Assembly: GCF_000003605.2 (NCBI RefSeq)
Contig: NW_003155743.1
Location: 282,957-301,421 of the forward strand
Source of the DNA: Saccoglossus kowalevskii
Taxonomy: Eukaryota; Hemichordata; Enteropneusta; Harrimaniidae
Direction: 5' to 3'
DNA length: 18,465 nt
Under the pieces are notes generated by a model that worked only from the letters and a program-made list of their open reading frames with translations, did not search any database and was not told the DNA's origin. Numbering within the stretch: the stretch's first letter is position 1; every line of letters starts with the position of its first letter. Shown piece after piece: positions 8,605 to 18,465 of the stretch. A program made the translations under genes and the position numbers.

Positions 8605-9080
8605 ATTTTTGCTAACAAAATCAATGTAATGTTCAAAGTTCTGAAATATCCACTTCTTAACGTGTTTCATATCTCAATTGCATATAGAAACACCATTTCC
8701 TGAACTTGGTATATTTTCCTAACTTTTGAAGTAATTCTATTACAAATATCATAAGAATTTGGAAATCAGTACATTTGAAAAATGAAAGCTGTGTGCTGCC
8801 AAGTTGAGGTTGGGAGAATGAAAAATAGTGAAGGCTGAATATTACATTTGTATGTGACTTGAGCATAAAAACAAACCATGAAAAATGTCTGAAACTATAT
8901 AGCAAAAACATGCACATTTACCATATTTCAAACATAACCAATAGCCAATATGGTATTAGGGTGGTGTATAAAAACATCCCATGGACTGTATTAAATGGAA
9001 GATGCACACTGGATAAATACAGTACCGGTATTTTAATCAGTGATACAAGATAAAATAAGCCCTTAATTGTGATCAAATCA

Positions 9081-9412
9081 AATTAATTAACACAAAAGGC
9101 ATGGAGGTAAGCACACAAATTTTACTTTATACTGTACTTGCTGACTAAATGGCGCCAAAAGACGAAGGGTTGAAGTTTTAATTTGCATGACTGACTTAAA
9201 AATATACGAGTGAAATTTGTACTAGTTAATCAGCTCTTGTACAAGTAATAATTAATTAACACATAAGGTAAGCACACAAATTTTACTTTATACTGTAGTC
9301 GCTGACAAAATGGCGCCAATAGACAAAGGGTCAGAGTTTTATTGGTATGACTAGGTAACTTAAAAATATACCCGTGAAATTTGTGCTAGTCAATCAGCTC
9401 GTGTACAGGTAC
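9081..9412. repeat. Two-copy tandem duplication, 169 bp period
   Basis: Copy 1 starts at 9081 and copy 2 at 9250, both with AATTAATTAACACA. Shared blocks include GTAAGCACACAAATTTTACT, AAATGGCGCCAA and CAATCAGCTC or its variant. Copy 2 lacks about nine bases after the start. Divergence of roughly a tenth implies an old event. Confidence 0.85.
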
Positions 9413-9840
9413 ATGCAAAGCATGCACAACTCTCTCACTACAGATTGTAATTAACAGAGTAACTCTGTAGTTCAACAAAAGTACGGTAGACATGCAGAGT
9501 AATTAGATTTCGAGTTCTTGAGTAAAAAAGCCACAATGCTTTAATAAAGATGCTACCGCAACTGACAGTACTGAATGAGAGAAAAGTAATATAGCTGACA
9601 ACATAGGATAGAGCAGTCCAGTAAATTACACAGGTTAAAAATATACAATATAGTTTGAAATTGCTCTCTATATATCCGTACACGAGCGTACTGACGTCAA
9701 TTGACAATTTCGCGAATCAGCATGCACATGTCAGGGTAAAATATTGTACACTGATCAGCACTGGTTTATGGTCTGCTGTGACAAAGTTATCCATAAGATG
9801 TTTTATTAACCGAAATACATAAATGTACATGCACACCTAA

Positions 9841-10045
9841 CCTTTTTACCACCACTAGTCCTGTTTAGATTCAGCACTTTTCTTCGAAAGATTGAGACAA
9901 AAACAAATTTTTTTTAGTAAAAAATAAAAATTTTACTCAAATTTTGTCTTTAGGCTCCAAAATTAGGATTAATTTCTAGAAATATTTAAGAATACAAGAA
10001 AAAAGTGCAGAAAAATTTGGATGAGAAAGTTTGGTGGTGAAAAGG
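9841..10045. mobile_element. TTAA-type MITE, copy 2
   Basis: It begins CCTTTTTACCACCACTAG and ends TTTGGTGGTGAAAAGG, a clean terminal inverted repeat. The flanks are CTAA (decayed TTAA) on the left and TTAA (10046-10049) on the right. It matches 5532-5743 along its length. It is non-coding. Confidence 0.78.
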
Positions 10046-10175
10046 TTAATAACAGCAGCCAAAGCGAAAGACTTTTCACATGCAAAGCCCAAACAAGTGC
10101 AGTCCTACTGATTTTCAAAGAATGTTTTGTCTTGACTTGACATTTCAGTTATGTAAACTCCCAATTTATAAACAA

Positions 10176-10379
10176 GTTTTCTCTTGAAGATTATTGTACA
10201 TGCTTGCTGCGAGTAATGTATTAGACTGTTGACAGTTTCATGACCTGATATTTTAGTTTTTTTCTGTGAAAACAATAGTCAGAAAATAAAAAAAAAAAGG
10301 CCTCAGGACTTTCAACAGTCAGTAAAATGCATCACTTACAGCAAGTGCATGTATGTACAATAATCTTCAAGAGTAAAAC
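10176..10379. repeat. Large imperfect fold-back repeat
   Basis: The arm 10176-10252 is the imperfect reverse complement of 10300-10379, sharing CTCTTGAAGATTATTGTACA at the outer end, then CTTGCTG, and GACTGTTGA nearer the centre. The loop is about 50 bases of T- and A-rich sequence. It could be a fold-back MITE. Its RNA would form a long hairpin on either strand. Confidence 0.75.
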
Positions 10380-10867
10380 TCTTGCGTTGTTAGCCATGCG
10401 TAAAATCAAGAAGAACTTTTGAAAAAAAATACAGACTACTCAGCATTATTGTTTCTAAGGGAAGTTGTAAAATCAATTCGTCCTTTAGTCACTTAGTATA
10501 AGGAACACTAACTAGAAAAATATCACGTACAATAAAAGCAAACAATCCATAACATTTTCAGTTTAATATTATTTTTGAAAAAATGTGCATAAATTAATTT
10601 GAACATTAGGATTCACTTTATCCATTGTACAGCTTAATATCAGATTATTATTCATATAAATATATAAATTTATAAAAAATTTTTTTTAAAAGGGAACGCA
10701 GTAAACTGCCAGTGAATACCTGGTAATACATTAATGTCAATTTATAGACCTATGTTTATAGCTGTACATTTGTACATGTAGTCTTTCATTTGATGAATAA
10801 TTAAATCAAACTTAGAAAGAACCCCAATGTGCTGAGAGTATTCGGTAATTATTATGAATGTATATAA

Positions 10868-11130
10868 ACCCAAAACTAATTAGATCGTTGCATTGTCTTT
10901 ATGTATTTATGTACCAAGTTTCATTGAAATACATAAAGATAAGTACTTGAGATATTGCTGAAAACTGACTGATTATTTTGCAAATCAGGTAATTAATATG
11001 CACAGATTTTAACCAAAAACTAATCAGGTCTGTGCATAGTCCTTGAGCATCTATGTACCAAGTTGCATCAAAATCCAACAAATGAGTGGCTCTTTAGATA
11101 TCAGTGGATTCAAAATCTGTGCATTAGCCC
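10868..11130. repeat. Diverged tandem duplication, about 144 bp period
   Basis: ACCCAAAACTAATTAGATC at 10868 and ACCAAAAACTAATCAGGTC at 11012 begin two copies. Each is followed by ATGTACCAAGTTKCATYRAAAT and then a GAGATAT/TAGATAT block. ACCAAGTTT-type phrases recur up to about 11460, so a larger decayed repeat may be present. Confidence 0.6.
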
Positions 11131-11645
11131 AGAGCAATGATCTGAAAATGTCTCATTATTTTTTATGTATATTCAAATTTGGACAATAGCTTTACATATC
11201 ATTATATGACCATTGGAAGGATAGAAATCCTTGATTTTAATGCAATGTTAACATTAAAATAGCTGCCATTCAGCCATTTTGATTGTCAAACAAAAGTGCA
11301 TACAAGCACATACATGTACATGTATGACATGCTATACGATTGATCAAGGCATGTTTGAGATATGGCTCAGGAACAACAGTTGTTAAAACAAGATGGTGCC
11401 ATTTTGAATTTGATCTAAAAATTATCATGCAGTGACTCATTATCTCCGATAAACCAAGTTTGAACAAAAATTGAACAAAAACGACCTAAATCTGGTTTGG
11501 GAACAACAGAAATGCTCAATTTTGAAATGATTGTTACTCATAAAAATGGTTGTTTCTCAGCAATCTTGAATCATAACAAGGAACAATTGAATGTGCATAT
11601 GTCATATTTGTTATCAAAAAATGATGTATCTTTACACAAAATGTA

Positions 11646-11849
11646 TACTGTAAAGGGGCTAATTATTCATTAATTTAGCTTATTTTGCTGACTGGAAAAT
11701 GCGCTAGATTAAAACCAAGTGAATATGTAAAATTTAGCATAGAACACATTATCTAAATGACGAAACCGTGAATTTAAAACCCACTGAATATGCCTGAAAT
11801 GGTAAATCAGTGAAATTTAGACCCAGTGAAAATTAGTCATTTTACAGTA
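11646..11849. mobile_element. TA-flanked MITE, copy 2
   Basis: It starts TACTGTAAAGGGGCTAATTA and ends ATTAGTCATTTTACAGTA, and is closely similar to 7461-7671 including GACTGGAAAATGCGCTA and AGAACACATTATCTAAATGA. At 204 bp it is non-coding; the outer flanking bases are TA on both sides. Confidence 0.82.
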
Positions 11850-12027
11850 TACCATTCTTGCAAACATACATGTATATATGTATTCAAGTATGTTTTGGGA
11901 ACTTCAGATACCGGTAAGCTTTATACTGAGTACAAGTTGATGGAAGTAAGTTTAGTGCACTGTTGCAGTTGAGTTGAAGCCTAATACAAGGTTGAATTTG
12001 AAACATCAAAAAAAACCTGTCAACAAA

Positions 12028-12155
12028 CAAGCTATTCTCTGATTGGTCTGACTGTTAGGTGTTAAAGTTGGGTAGCCAATCAAACACAATGCAAGCTGCT
12101 CTCTGATTGGTCTCACTGTTAGGTGCTAGGGTTGTGCAGCCAATCAGACACAATC
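12028..12155. repeat. Two-copy 64 bp tandem repeat carrying paired CCAAT motifs
   Basis: Copies 12028-12091 and 12092-12155 are equal in length and differ at about nine positions. Each unit has CTGATTGGTCT near its start and AGCCAATCARACAC near its end, that is, two CCAAT boxes in opposite orientation able to pair. The array therefore has four CCAAT boxes in about 110 bases. Confidence 0.88.
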
Positions 12156-12919
12156 TTGTAAGTATAATGTAGCTTTGCATTGACTCTACTGTGGCAATCA
12201 ATTTTAACACACTGTCTGCTAAAAGCTCAACAGAAATACTAAAATCAGGAGAAAGCAGACAATGTGTTAAATTCACAGCATCAGCTTAACCCCAGTGTAC
12301 TTTACTACATCAGATTACTATTAAATACATGTACAACTGTAGCTGTAGGTGAGTGGTCGGGAAGGCAGCAAATTGCATGCACCTTGTCCTAATTCTGGAA
12401 ATCGTCACAAATGAGTTTGGAAAACTTGAGACTAACCAAGATGGGATTTCACTTGCAGCAACCTACGCATTATAAGTACTGTATTCCCTGCGCTATACAT
12501 GTACAAGATAACACACAGAATATGTATAGACAGCGACAATTTAAATATTGCCATTAAAATTTCAGTATTTTAAATCTATAATTGAAAACAGTAGCATATT
12601 TCATACATATATTTGTACATACGCACACATGCATACAAATAATGAATGTGAATAAACTTAGTTCTTGAGCTTATGCACTTTAGTACTATACACTCATTTT
12701 TGGACAAATAACAAATAATAACTTTGGGTCCACACTCAAGCTGCGTAGAATGAGATATGACAAAGGTTTTTACGTACAGTATGTTTTTTTTAGATTTGCA
12801 GGAGGATTTGGTACAAAGGTATTCAAAAATCATTTTTTTTTTTGGCTGTTGCCAAGGCAGCGTGCGATAGGAATTTTTAAAGATTTTATCACCTAACTAG
12901 AGTGAAGGTGTGACCTGCC

Positions 12920-12966
12920 TGCCAAGTTTGAACGAAATTGCGCTTGCCAAGTTTGAACGAAATTGC
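12920..12966. repeat. 25 bp tandem duplication
   Basis: TGCCAAGTTTGAACGAAATT plus GC is present exactly at 12920 and again at 12945, separated by GCT. The phrase resembles the ACCAAGTTT motif of the repeat at 10868-11130. Confidence 0.85.
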
Positions 12967-13608
12967 CCCAGCCAATAATAATAAGGGCATACCTAGCAGT
13001 TAGTTTTCATTTATAAATCTGGTGTGGGTTTTAATGACGGGTATAGGCAAAATCGACATTTTACATGTACATGCATTTCTGTTCAGTACATATTAAATAA
13101 GGTTAAAAGTCAGAGAGAAAAGGTTGACCCTGCCCTCCTTCCTTGAGGCACTTACATGTACAATTCTCCTTGCAAACTTGTCAATTCTGAGATACTTGTA
13201 ATACGAGAAATTATTACATATGTACTGCAGTTTATTTTGATTCGTCCCTGAAATCAAAATCGGTATTTCCACAACCCATATGCAAATGATGTCTGAGAGC
13301 AAACAAAGTAGTTCCTTCAGGAGTACAGTTTTTCGAAATAAACAATATTTAGAAGTGCAATATTTTCCCCTTGGGGTACATGAATATACTTGCCGAGTGA
13401 AATAAAATTTGAACAACAGTAATGGTACTTTTAGGCAGTCACTTATTTTGGCCCAAACTAATTTGCATATCACCCATGCAATAATGTTTTCAGTATTTTC
13501 ACGGTCAATATGCAAATGAACATGGTATTTTCATTGGCTACCGAACTATTTTTATTTTGTAAACACATTTTCGTCTGCTATTTTTATCCACTTCAAATCT
13601 GTATTCTG

Positions 13609-13643
13609 CTGTACTTTCACTTGCTTCGCTCGTGAAAGTACAG
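13609..13643. repeat. Perfect 12 bp stem hairpin
   Basis: CTGTACTTTCAC (13609-13620) and GTGAAAGTACAG (13632-13643) are exact inverse complements around an 11-base loop, TTGCTTCGCTC. A second CTCGTGAAAAT phrase follows at about 13665. No U-run or gene end makes it a terminator. A short mobile repeat is more likely. Confidence 0.75.
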
Positions 13644-14441
13644 CCGCAGGATGCACCGCATCACTCGTGAAAATAACTTCCATACGCAACGAAAGCCACA
13701 GGGAGGGTGTGGGGTTCTGTCATATTACTTCATCTATTATTAAGAATACATTTAAATGAATATGAAGGTAGAATGTTAATTCGGATTGATACAGCTCAAA
13801 ATATCAATGTCTGAGATAATATTATGTTTTACGAGACATATAGCAGGTGATGTATAATAGCTACAGTTGTATATACAAGATAGAAATACATATATATGTT
13901 TCACCCTAGACTTTTTGGTGTCAAACATAATGTGAATGGCAAAAGCAAAACAGGGATGACAAAACTAGCTGAGGACGTTAGGCAAATGTGTTAGATCCGT
14001 GATACAGTATCAATACAGTACAGACACTGGTAGCAAGATATTAGAATATTAATAAAGAATGAACAGCGTCGTCACCAAAAGACTTTATTTCCCTGACCAT
14101 GTTTTAAGCATAGACAAAGTAGCATATGCCAGAACAATGGGTCAAATGACCAAAAGTGATACATGAAAAAATAGTTCTTTGCATTTGTTTTTTGTGTTTA
14201 GTTATCATCTGCTTTTGGGCTGAATCAGCACATGCAGATATGTACATTGGCCGGAGTTGCATCTTGAAGTGATCTGTAGGGATGTACTGATTTAGTCGGC
14301 TTAGATCTATGATCAACTACTGAAATCTATGAATTTGTGCCTTCTGAGTGAACTGAAACTTCAAAAATATTGATAAGGTGTATTGTCACCCGATGCAGAG
14401 TCCTGACCCTGACTATGTTCACCTCCATACTACCCTCACAC

Positions 14442-15192
14442 TCACAGCCAGATTGTCACTGGTGAGTGTTCATATCTAGTCGTCTTTGAATTACTATATT
14501 GAGAACACCTCCTGTCATTGCATTGTCGCTTGTGTGCCAAGTAAGCCTGATTCGGGCAAACATTACGAGTATTAAAGCTCCTTTGGTTGAGGCTCTCAAA
14601 ATAGCAAGTGCTTGAGGAGGGGTGGTCCAAATAGCATCCCGATTATCAAGTAAAAAAGTTGTGTACTGGGGCAGTGACATTCTGTTTTAAATCCACGGTT
14701 ACAACAAGAACCAAATTTTTGCAAAGTCTGATCTTGTGCCATCTTTGAGTCTTCAATCAGAATAATAATATACGGCCACCATATCAAGCACATAGAACAG
14801 CACCCTCAAGAAGACCTGAGTACTATCATCCAATATCCTGACCTGGGAATCAGACAATTTATGGAAAGCATTCCACCCCTTGAGGTTAGGCAGTCTCCGA
14901 TGGTAAAACTAGGTTCCTTTCATCTTATAAGTGGTACTGAATTATACAGCTCAGTGTACTGCCTTTTGGTTCATCACCAGTAATGGTGTAGTTATTGTTC
15001 TACTCGTACGCATTTGGGGAACTTGTGGAGGTACATGTATCTGATCGGTACTGTGATGTAAAATGCCGACCACCTGTCATAACTCTTGCCGATAGAAGGT
15101 GACCAGGTATGTGACTCCATACACTGTTCAACATCTCTCATCACCTTCTCTACAAAAAAACGGCTGGTGGTTGGGGAATAGAAGTACCACAA
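14442..15192 (-). pseudogene. Degenerate coding-like relic, unidentified
   Basis: Minus-strand frames here have a more balanced residue make-up and base composition than the surrounding intron. 15192-14992 reads SRFFVEKVMRDVEQCMESHT and so on. About 14680-14456 reads LPQYTTFLLDNRDAIWTTPP and continues open to LDMNTHQ. They lie in different frames with stops between, as a decayed gene or transposon would. I do not recognise the family, and chance ORFs are a real alternative. Confidence 0.25.
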
Positions 15193-15429
15193 CGCTCTGA
15201 TTTAAAGATAGCGAAAACTTTTATTTTTATTTTTAATTTTTAAAATATTTTTGTGCCAGGCGAGAGTTCTTGACATTGAGTGTCACTGTTGTCTCTCTCA
15301 ACATTTTTTTTTGTACGTGCAAATTACAAGTGCTAGTGCTGACACAGTGCATTTTGCCACAGAAGTCATATTCATGTTTGGGACTACATGACAGGGCTGT
15401 GTGGCCATCTCTCTGTCAAATGTCATTTT

Positions 15430-15690
15430 TTTAATGCGCTATCCTGGCGTAAACCAGGCTCGGTCGAACACAAGCACCTGCGGACCTTAACAAAGGTTCC
15501 CCCAAAGTCGCATTCGTTGTTGAATGAATCTCGGCCAGTGGAATTGGCCTTCCCATTGAGTCTGTGGCACACTCACCCAGGGTAGGGGTCGACCCTTTGA
15601 TGTTCAGCCTAAGGTAGGATTTGAACTTGGGTCTACCGATCATGACTCTGATGCGACAACCACTATGCTACCAGTGACCGGTATAACTTC
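15430..15690 (-). repeat. tRNA-derived SINE
   Basis: On the minus strand the head has GGTAGCATAGTGG with an A box at 15670-15661 and GTTCAAATCC as B box at 15626-15617. Their spacing is tRNA-like, and flanking bases fit a tRNA fold. A body of about 180 bases follows, including GGGTCGACCCCTACCC and GGCCAATTCCACTGGCC (self-complementary). Near the 3' end is a small hairpin CCTGG-CGTAAA-CCAGG (15443-15458 on plus) and then a short A-run. No confident target duplication was found. The internal promoter would be read by RNA polymerase III. Confidence 0.72.
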
Positions 15691-16366
15691 ACATACTGCC
15701 TCCGTTGCCATGCATATTTGTTCTTCTTCTAGACTAGCTTAATTTTCATGGACTAGTTATTGGTTGCCTCTAAAAGTTTTTTTGATGGCGGCAACTCAGT
15801 GTTCGTCTGTAACAAATGCAATGGTTGAATCCACTACTTTTTCACAATGTCTAGAATGCCCTAGCACAAGGCTGAGACTTAGTGTGCACTCCAGATTCAC
15901 AGATACTCTCCCGAGGACCTTGCTGGCTTGGTGCATACATCAATGCAAATGCACTTTAAACTATGTGGTGTTACCAAACTCTTCAGATATCCACTTTTAA
16001 ATAAAGAGATAATCAGACAAAAAATACCCGTCCCAGGCGAGTGAGGAGCATTCTGGTCTTTGATTGCATTTGACGTCTTGATTTCAGAACTTCAAAAAGC
16101 AATTTTATTTTCAGCCTTGTTCATCCTACCCTAATTTAACACATCGAATATTGGTGAGGAAAGTATGACAGAATGTGGTAAAATAAAAAGTAAATTACAG
16201 TAGTTCCTATATATCAAATCCTACTATTAAACCAGACCCAGAAGCATTATTTTATCACATAAATCATGTATCACAGTACATACAATGCAGTAATAATTTA
16301 TAAATGTGTGTTTATTAGAAATGACTCAAAAGTATTTCCTGAATGTACCATATATTCTACTATTCG

Positions 16367-16443
16367 CATGTATAGCATGTCCAGGGGTTTATAAGCTTCT
16401 ACATGTATAGCATGTCCAGGGGTTTATAAGCTCATACATGTAT
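16367..16443. repeat. 35 bp tandem repeat, two copies plus a stub
   Basis: CATGTATAGCATGTCCAGGG with its continuation GTTTATAAGCT starts at 16367 and 16402, almost identical, followed by a third partial CATGTAT at 16437. Confidence 0.88.
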
Positions 16444-18465
16444 TTACCCAAAGTACACATTCAATAAATCAATCATCTTCTCTTCATGGACAGTTAAATA
16501 AGAATGTTACTTGAAATATAATCCTGTCTGACATAATCAGACACTCAGTATTCTTACCAGATGCGAGACATGATACATTTGCCTCATGGTTTAATTTTTT
16601 GTCACAGGTTTTTTACTCTCATGAGATAAATTGTCTCACAGAAATGTAATAAAATACTGTACAAGTGACAATTTATAAGTGTAGAATAAAATTCAATCAT
16701 AATAAACATTTAAGTACACTGTCTCCACTATAAGAGGAACAAAATACTATATTTCTGTCTCTACATGTAGTTCCACATGGATGGTTAATTGTCTCATACT
16801 TTCCAAACTGATTGAACAATTCAACCCCCCCTGTATTTAATAACATTTGAATTTGAATAAAGATGTAACAGTACATGCATCAACTTTTACTGAAGTAGAA
16901 AGCCCAAACTATTATTTAGACACTCCATTATCTCACTGCTATAAGGTGCAGTTTCCTACTGCTGTAGAATAAAACAGTATTATCTTTTGTGACATGCATA
17001 TTAGTAGCACCCTAAAGTTGTTTTCATACTACCAGTATATGCAATCTACGAAACACATAGTTTTCTCATATGCATCTGAAAAACACCAACAGTTTTGGTA
17101 ATGCATGTGTAGATTGGGCATTTCTGTGCTTTGCTAAGTGTACTGACTGGTGTAATACAGACCATGTAATTCTTTTTTTATCAAATTCGAGATACAATTT
17201 TCAGTTCAAAGACTCAGATTGATGAGGATGCGTCAAATAAAATAGTTCATACTTGAAATTTAATATAATAACCTATTGATCATTTAGAATTCATTCTGAA
17301 TGATTCACAAACATTTTAAATATGAAAACCTCAGTTTCTAATTCTACCAACGTTGATAAATAACTAACTACGATCTGATTACCGATAGAAGTCAACAAAG
17401 CATTACCTAACATGGGACTACACTTGTGTTTACTGAAAAGCATAATGTTTGCTTGAATACACTATTGGGATAACACTATAACTACAGATTTATCATTCCT
17501 GTAGTAGTTTTCATTTTATTCTTTGCCGAAGGGTATACAGGTATGTGGCAGAGTCGTGAATGATTCACAATATATTTTATTACACCTCACTGATAAGTGG
17601 AATATTATTTATGGAATGTGTTGCCTGATTCTTTTTCATCATGACCTTTTCAGGAAGCAGAGGGCATTTTTTTCAGACCTAATTAAATTTTTATGTTTGA
17701 TATGAAATCAGTTGAATTTTAACTGTTAAAATATCTTCTGGAACAATGTATAGTTTTGCATACTGATTAAAAAATGACATTCAGCTAATCTAACAATTGA
17801 CGGGAAGGTGATATATAAAAAGGATTTCTTGAGTTTGGCTCAAAAAACTTGACACTGACTTCCTTTATTATAGTTACATGTACATTGTCAGCAAAAAGGA
17901 AGACTTAATTTGGAGTATTTAAACTTGACCAAAAATCAAACCTGAAAGTTAAAGTGGCATTCAGCCTTCGTAATATTGTTAGAACTCACTATATAGAGTC
18001 TATTGAGAGGTATTTGGGCTTGTGAAAATGCGCGGATAGTGAGAAAACTGTCCGTAACCAGCGGAATCACCAGTGGAACACAACTAACCGGCACCTCCTG
18101 ATCGTTATTGATTCAAGTTATAAATATAATAATTTGAGTTATAAATATAATGATCAAAAGTTGATGTGTTAAACAGTTAACTCTAAAGCTAATATTTTTC
18201 CTTACAGCCATAAATGCATTGCTGTTGGAATTCTGCTTTGGGTGCATGCTAAATACAACTAACCTAGAAAGTACGTAATGTAAAATATTCAAAGATCACT
18301 CAGACACTGTGGCAACACAAGTGAAACCGTCATTTTATAAATTCTAATGACTATACTGGGAACAAGCCAAGAGTCTGGTGTGCATCTCAGATAATCATCT
18401 TAATGGAAAATACTTTACAGAAAATATTGATTTTGAAATATTTCATCTTTGATCAATAAGAATCC

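Larger units (their letters stand above)
6602..18465 (-). other. Long upstream intron of the exchanger, at least 11.8 kb
   Basis: No further exchanger exon is visible in any minus-strand frame, in particular none ending in the family's ESLLND-xVTV segment. The stretch is filled with mobile-element remnants and short tandem duplications, listed separately. The remainder, including about 8170-8550, 8610-9080, 10400-10860, 12160-12900, 13000-13600, 13700-14440 and 16450-18465, shows nothing I can name. Confidence 0.65.

Noticed and set aside
9438-9707. 89-codon minus-strand hydrophobic ORF, considered as membrane segments of the exchanger
   Set aside because: No exchanger motifs and no flanking splice consensus. 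Composition is Ile/Phe/Tyr/Ser-rich as in random AT-rich DNA.
12028-12155. CRISPR-like array
   Set aside because: There are only two adjacent copies with no spacers, in animal intron DNA; it is a simple tandem duplication.
13093-13515. 140-codon minus-strand ORF, the longest in the window
   Set aside because: It resembles no family I know, is rich in Cys, Ile, Lys and Tyr as AT-rich noncoding DNA often is, lacks paired splice signals, and has no repeat or motif structure. It is most likely a chance ORF.
15612-15685. Possible functional tRNA gene
   Set aside because: The A and B boxes are good, but the acceptor stem does not pair and a long body follows, so it is a SINE head rather than a tRNA.
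16441-18465. Search for genes, RNA genes or elements in the last 2 kb
   Set aside because: Only short AT-rich ORFs and a minor AGTTATAAATATAAT duplication near 18115-18154 were found, none enough to call a feature.

Overview
This is a stretch of animal nuclear DNA. It is AT-rich, has long introns and carries no bacterial-style gene packing. The only host gene that can be read with confidence lies on the minus strand. Three consecutive exons (6601-6345, 4965-4748, 2595-2384) join in frame into 229 codons from the membrane core of a plasma-membrane-type Na+/H+ exchanger (SLC9A/NHE family, with most features like the NHE3/NHE5 group). All three acceptors end in AG, the donors read GTAAGT, GTAAGA and GTAAGG, and the codon phases fit. 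The gene is cut at both ends: the exon holding the preceding N-terminal membrane segments and the exon starting the following segment and C-terminal tail are not found here.

Region by region: 1-2383 is the start of a downstream intron (simple repeats, a possible SINE remnant). 2596-4747 is an intron holding the 5' end of a hAT-like DNA transposon with a frameshifted zinc-finger reading frame. 4966-6344 is an intron with a TTAA-flanked MITE. 6602-18465 is an upstream intron of at least 11.8 kb. It carries a 1.3 kb DNA transposon with about 110 bp terminal inverted repeats, an intact 86-codon ORF, a broken helix-turn-helix reading frame and a second MITE nested inside. It also carries further MITE copies, a large fold-back repeat, several two-copy tandem duplications, a degenerate coding-like zone and a tRNA-derived SINE.

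The organism is most likely a marine invertebrate (a mollusc, brachiopod, hemichordate or cephalochordate would all fit). The reasons are the divergent invertebrate-looking exchanger, the mix of short TA- and TTAA-flanked MITEs, and the striking recurrence of the palindrome TACATGTA. The species cannot be fixed from the sequence alone. The exchanger would move Na+ into and H+ out of the cell; the mobile elements are intronic passengers with no visible role in it.
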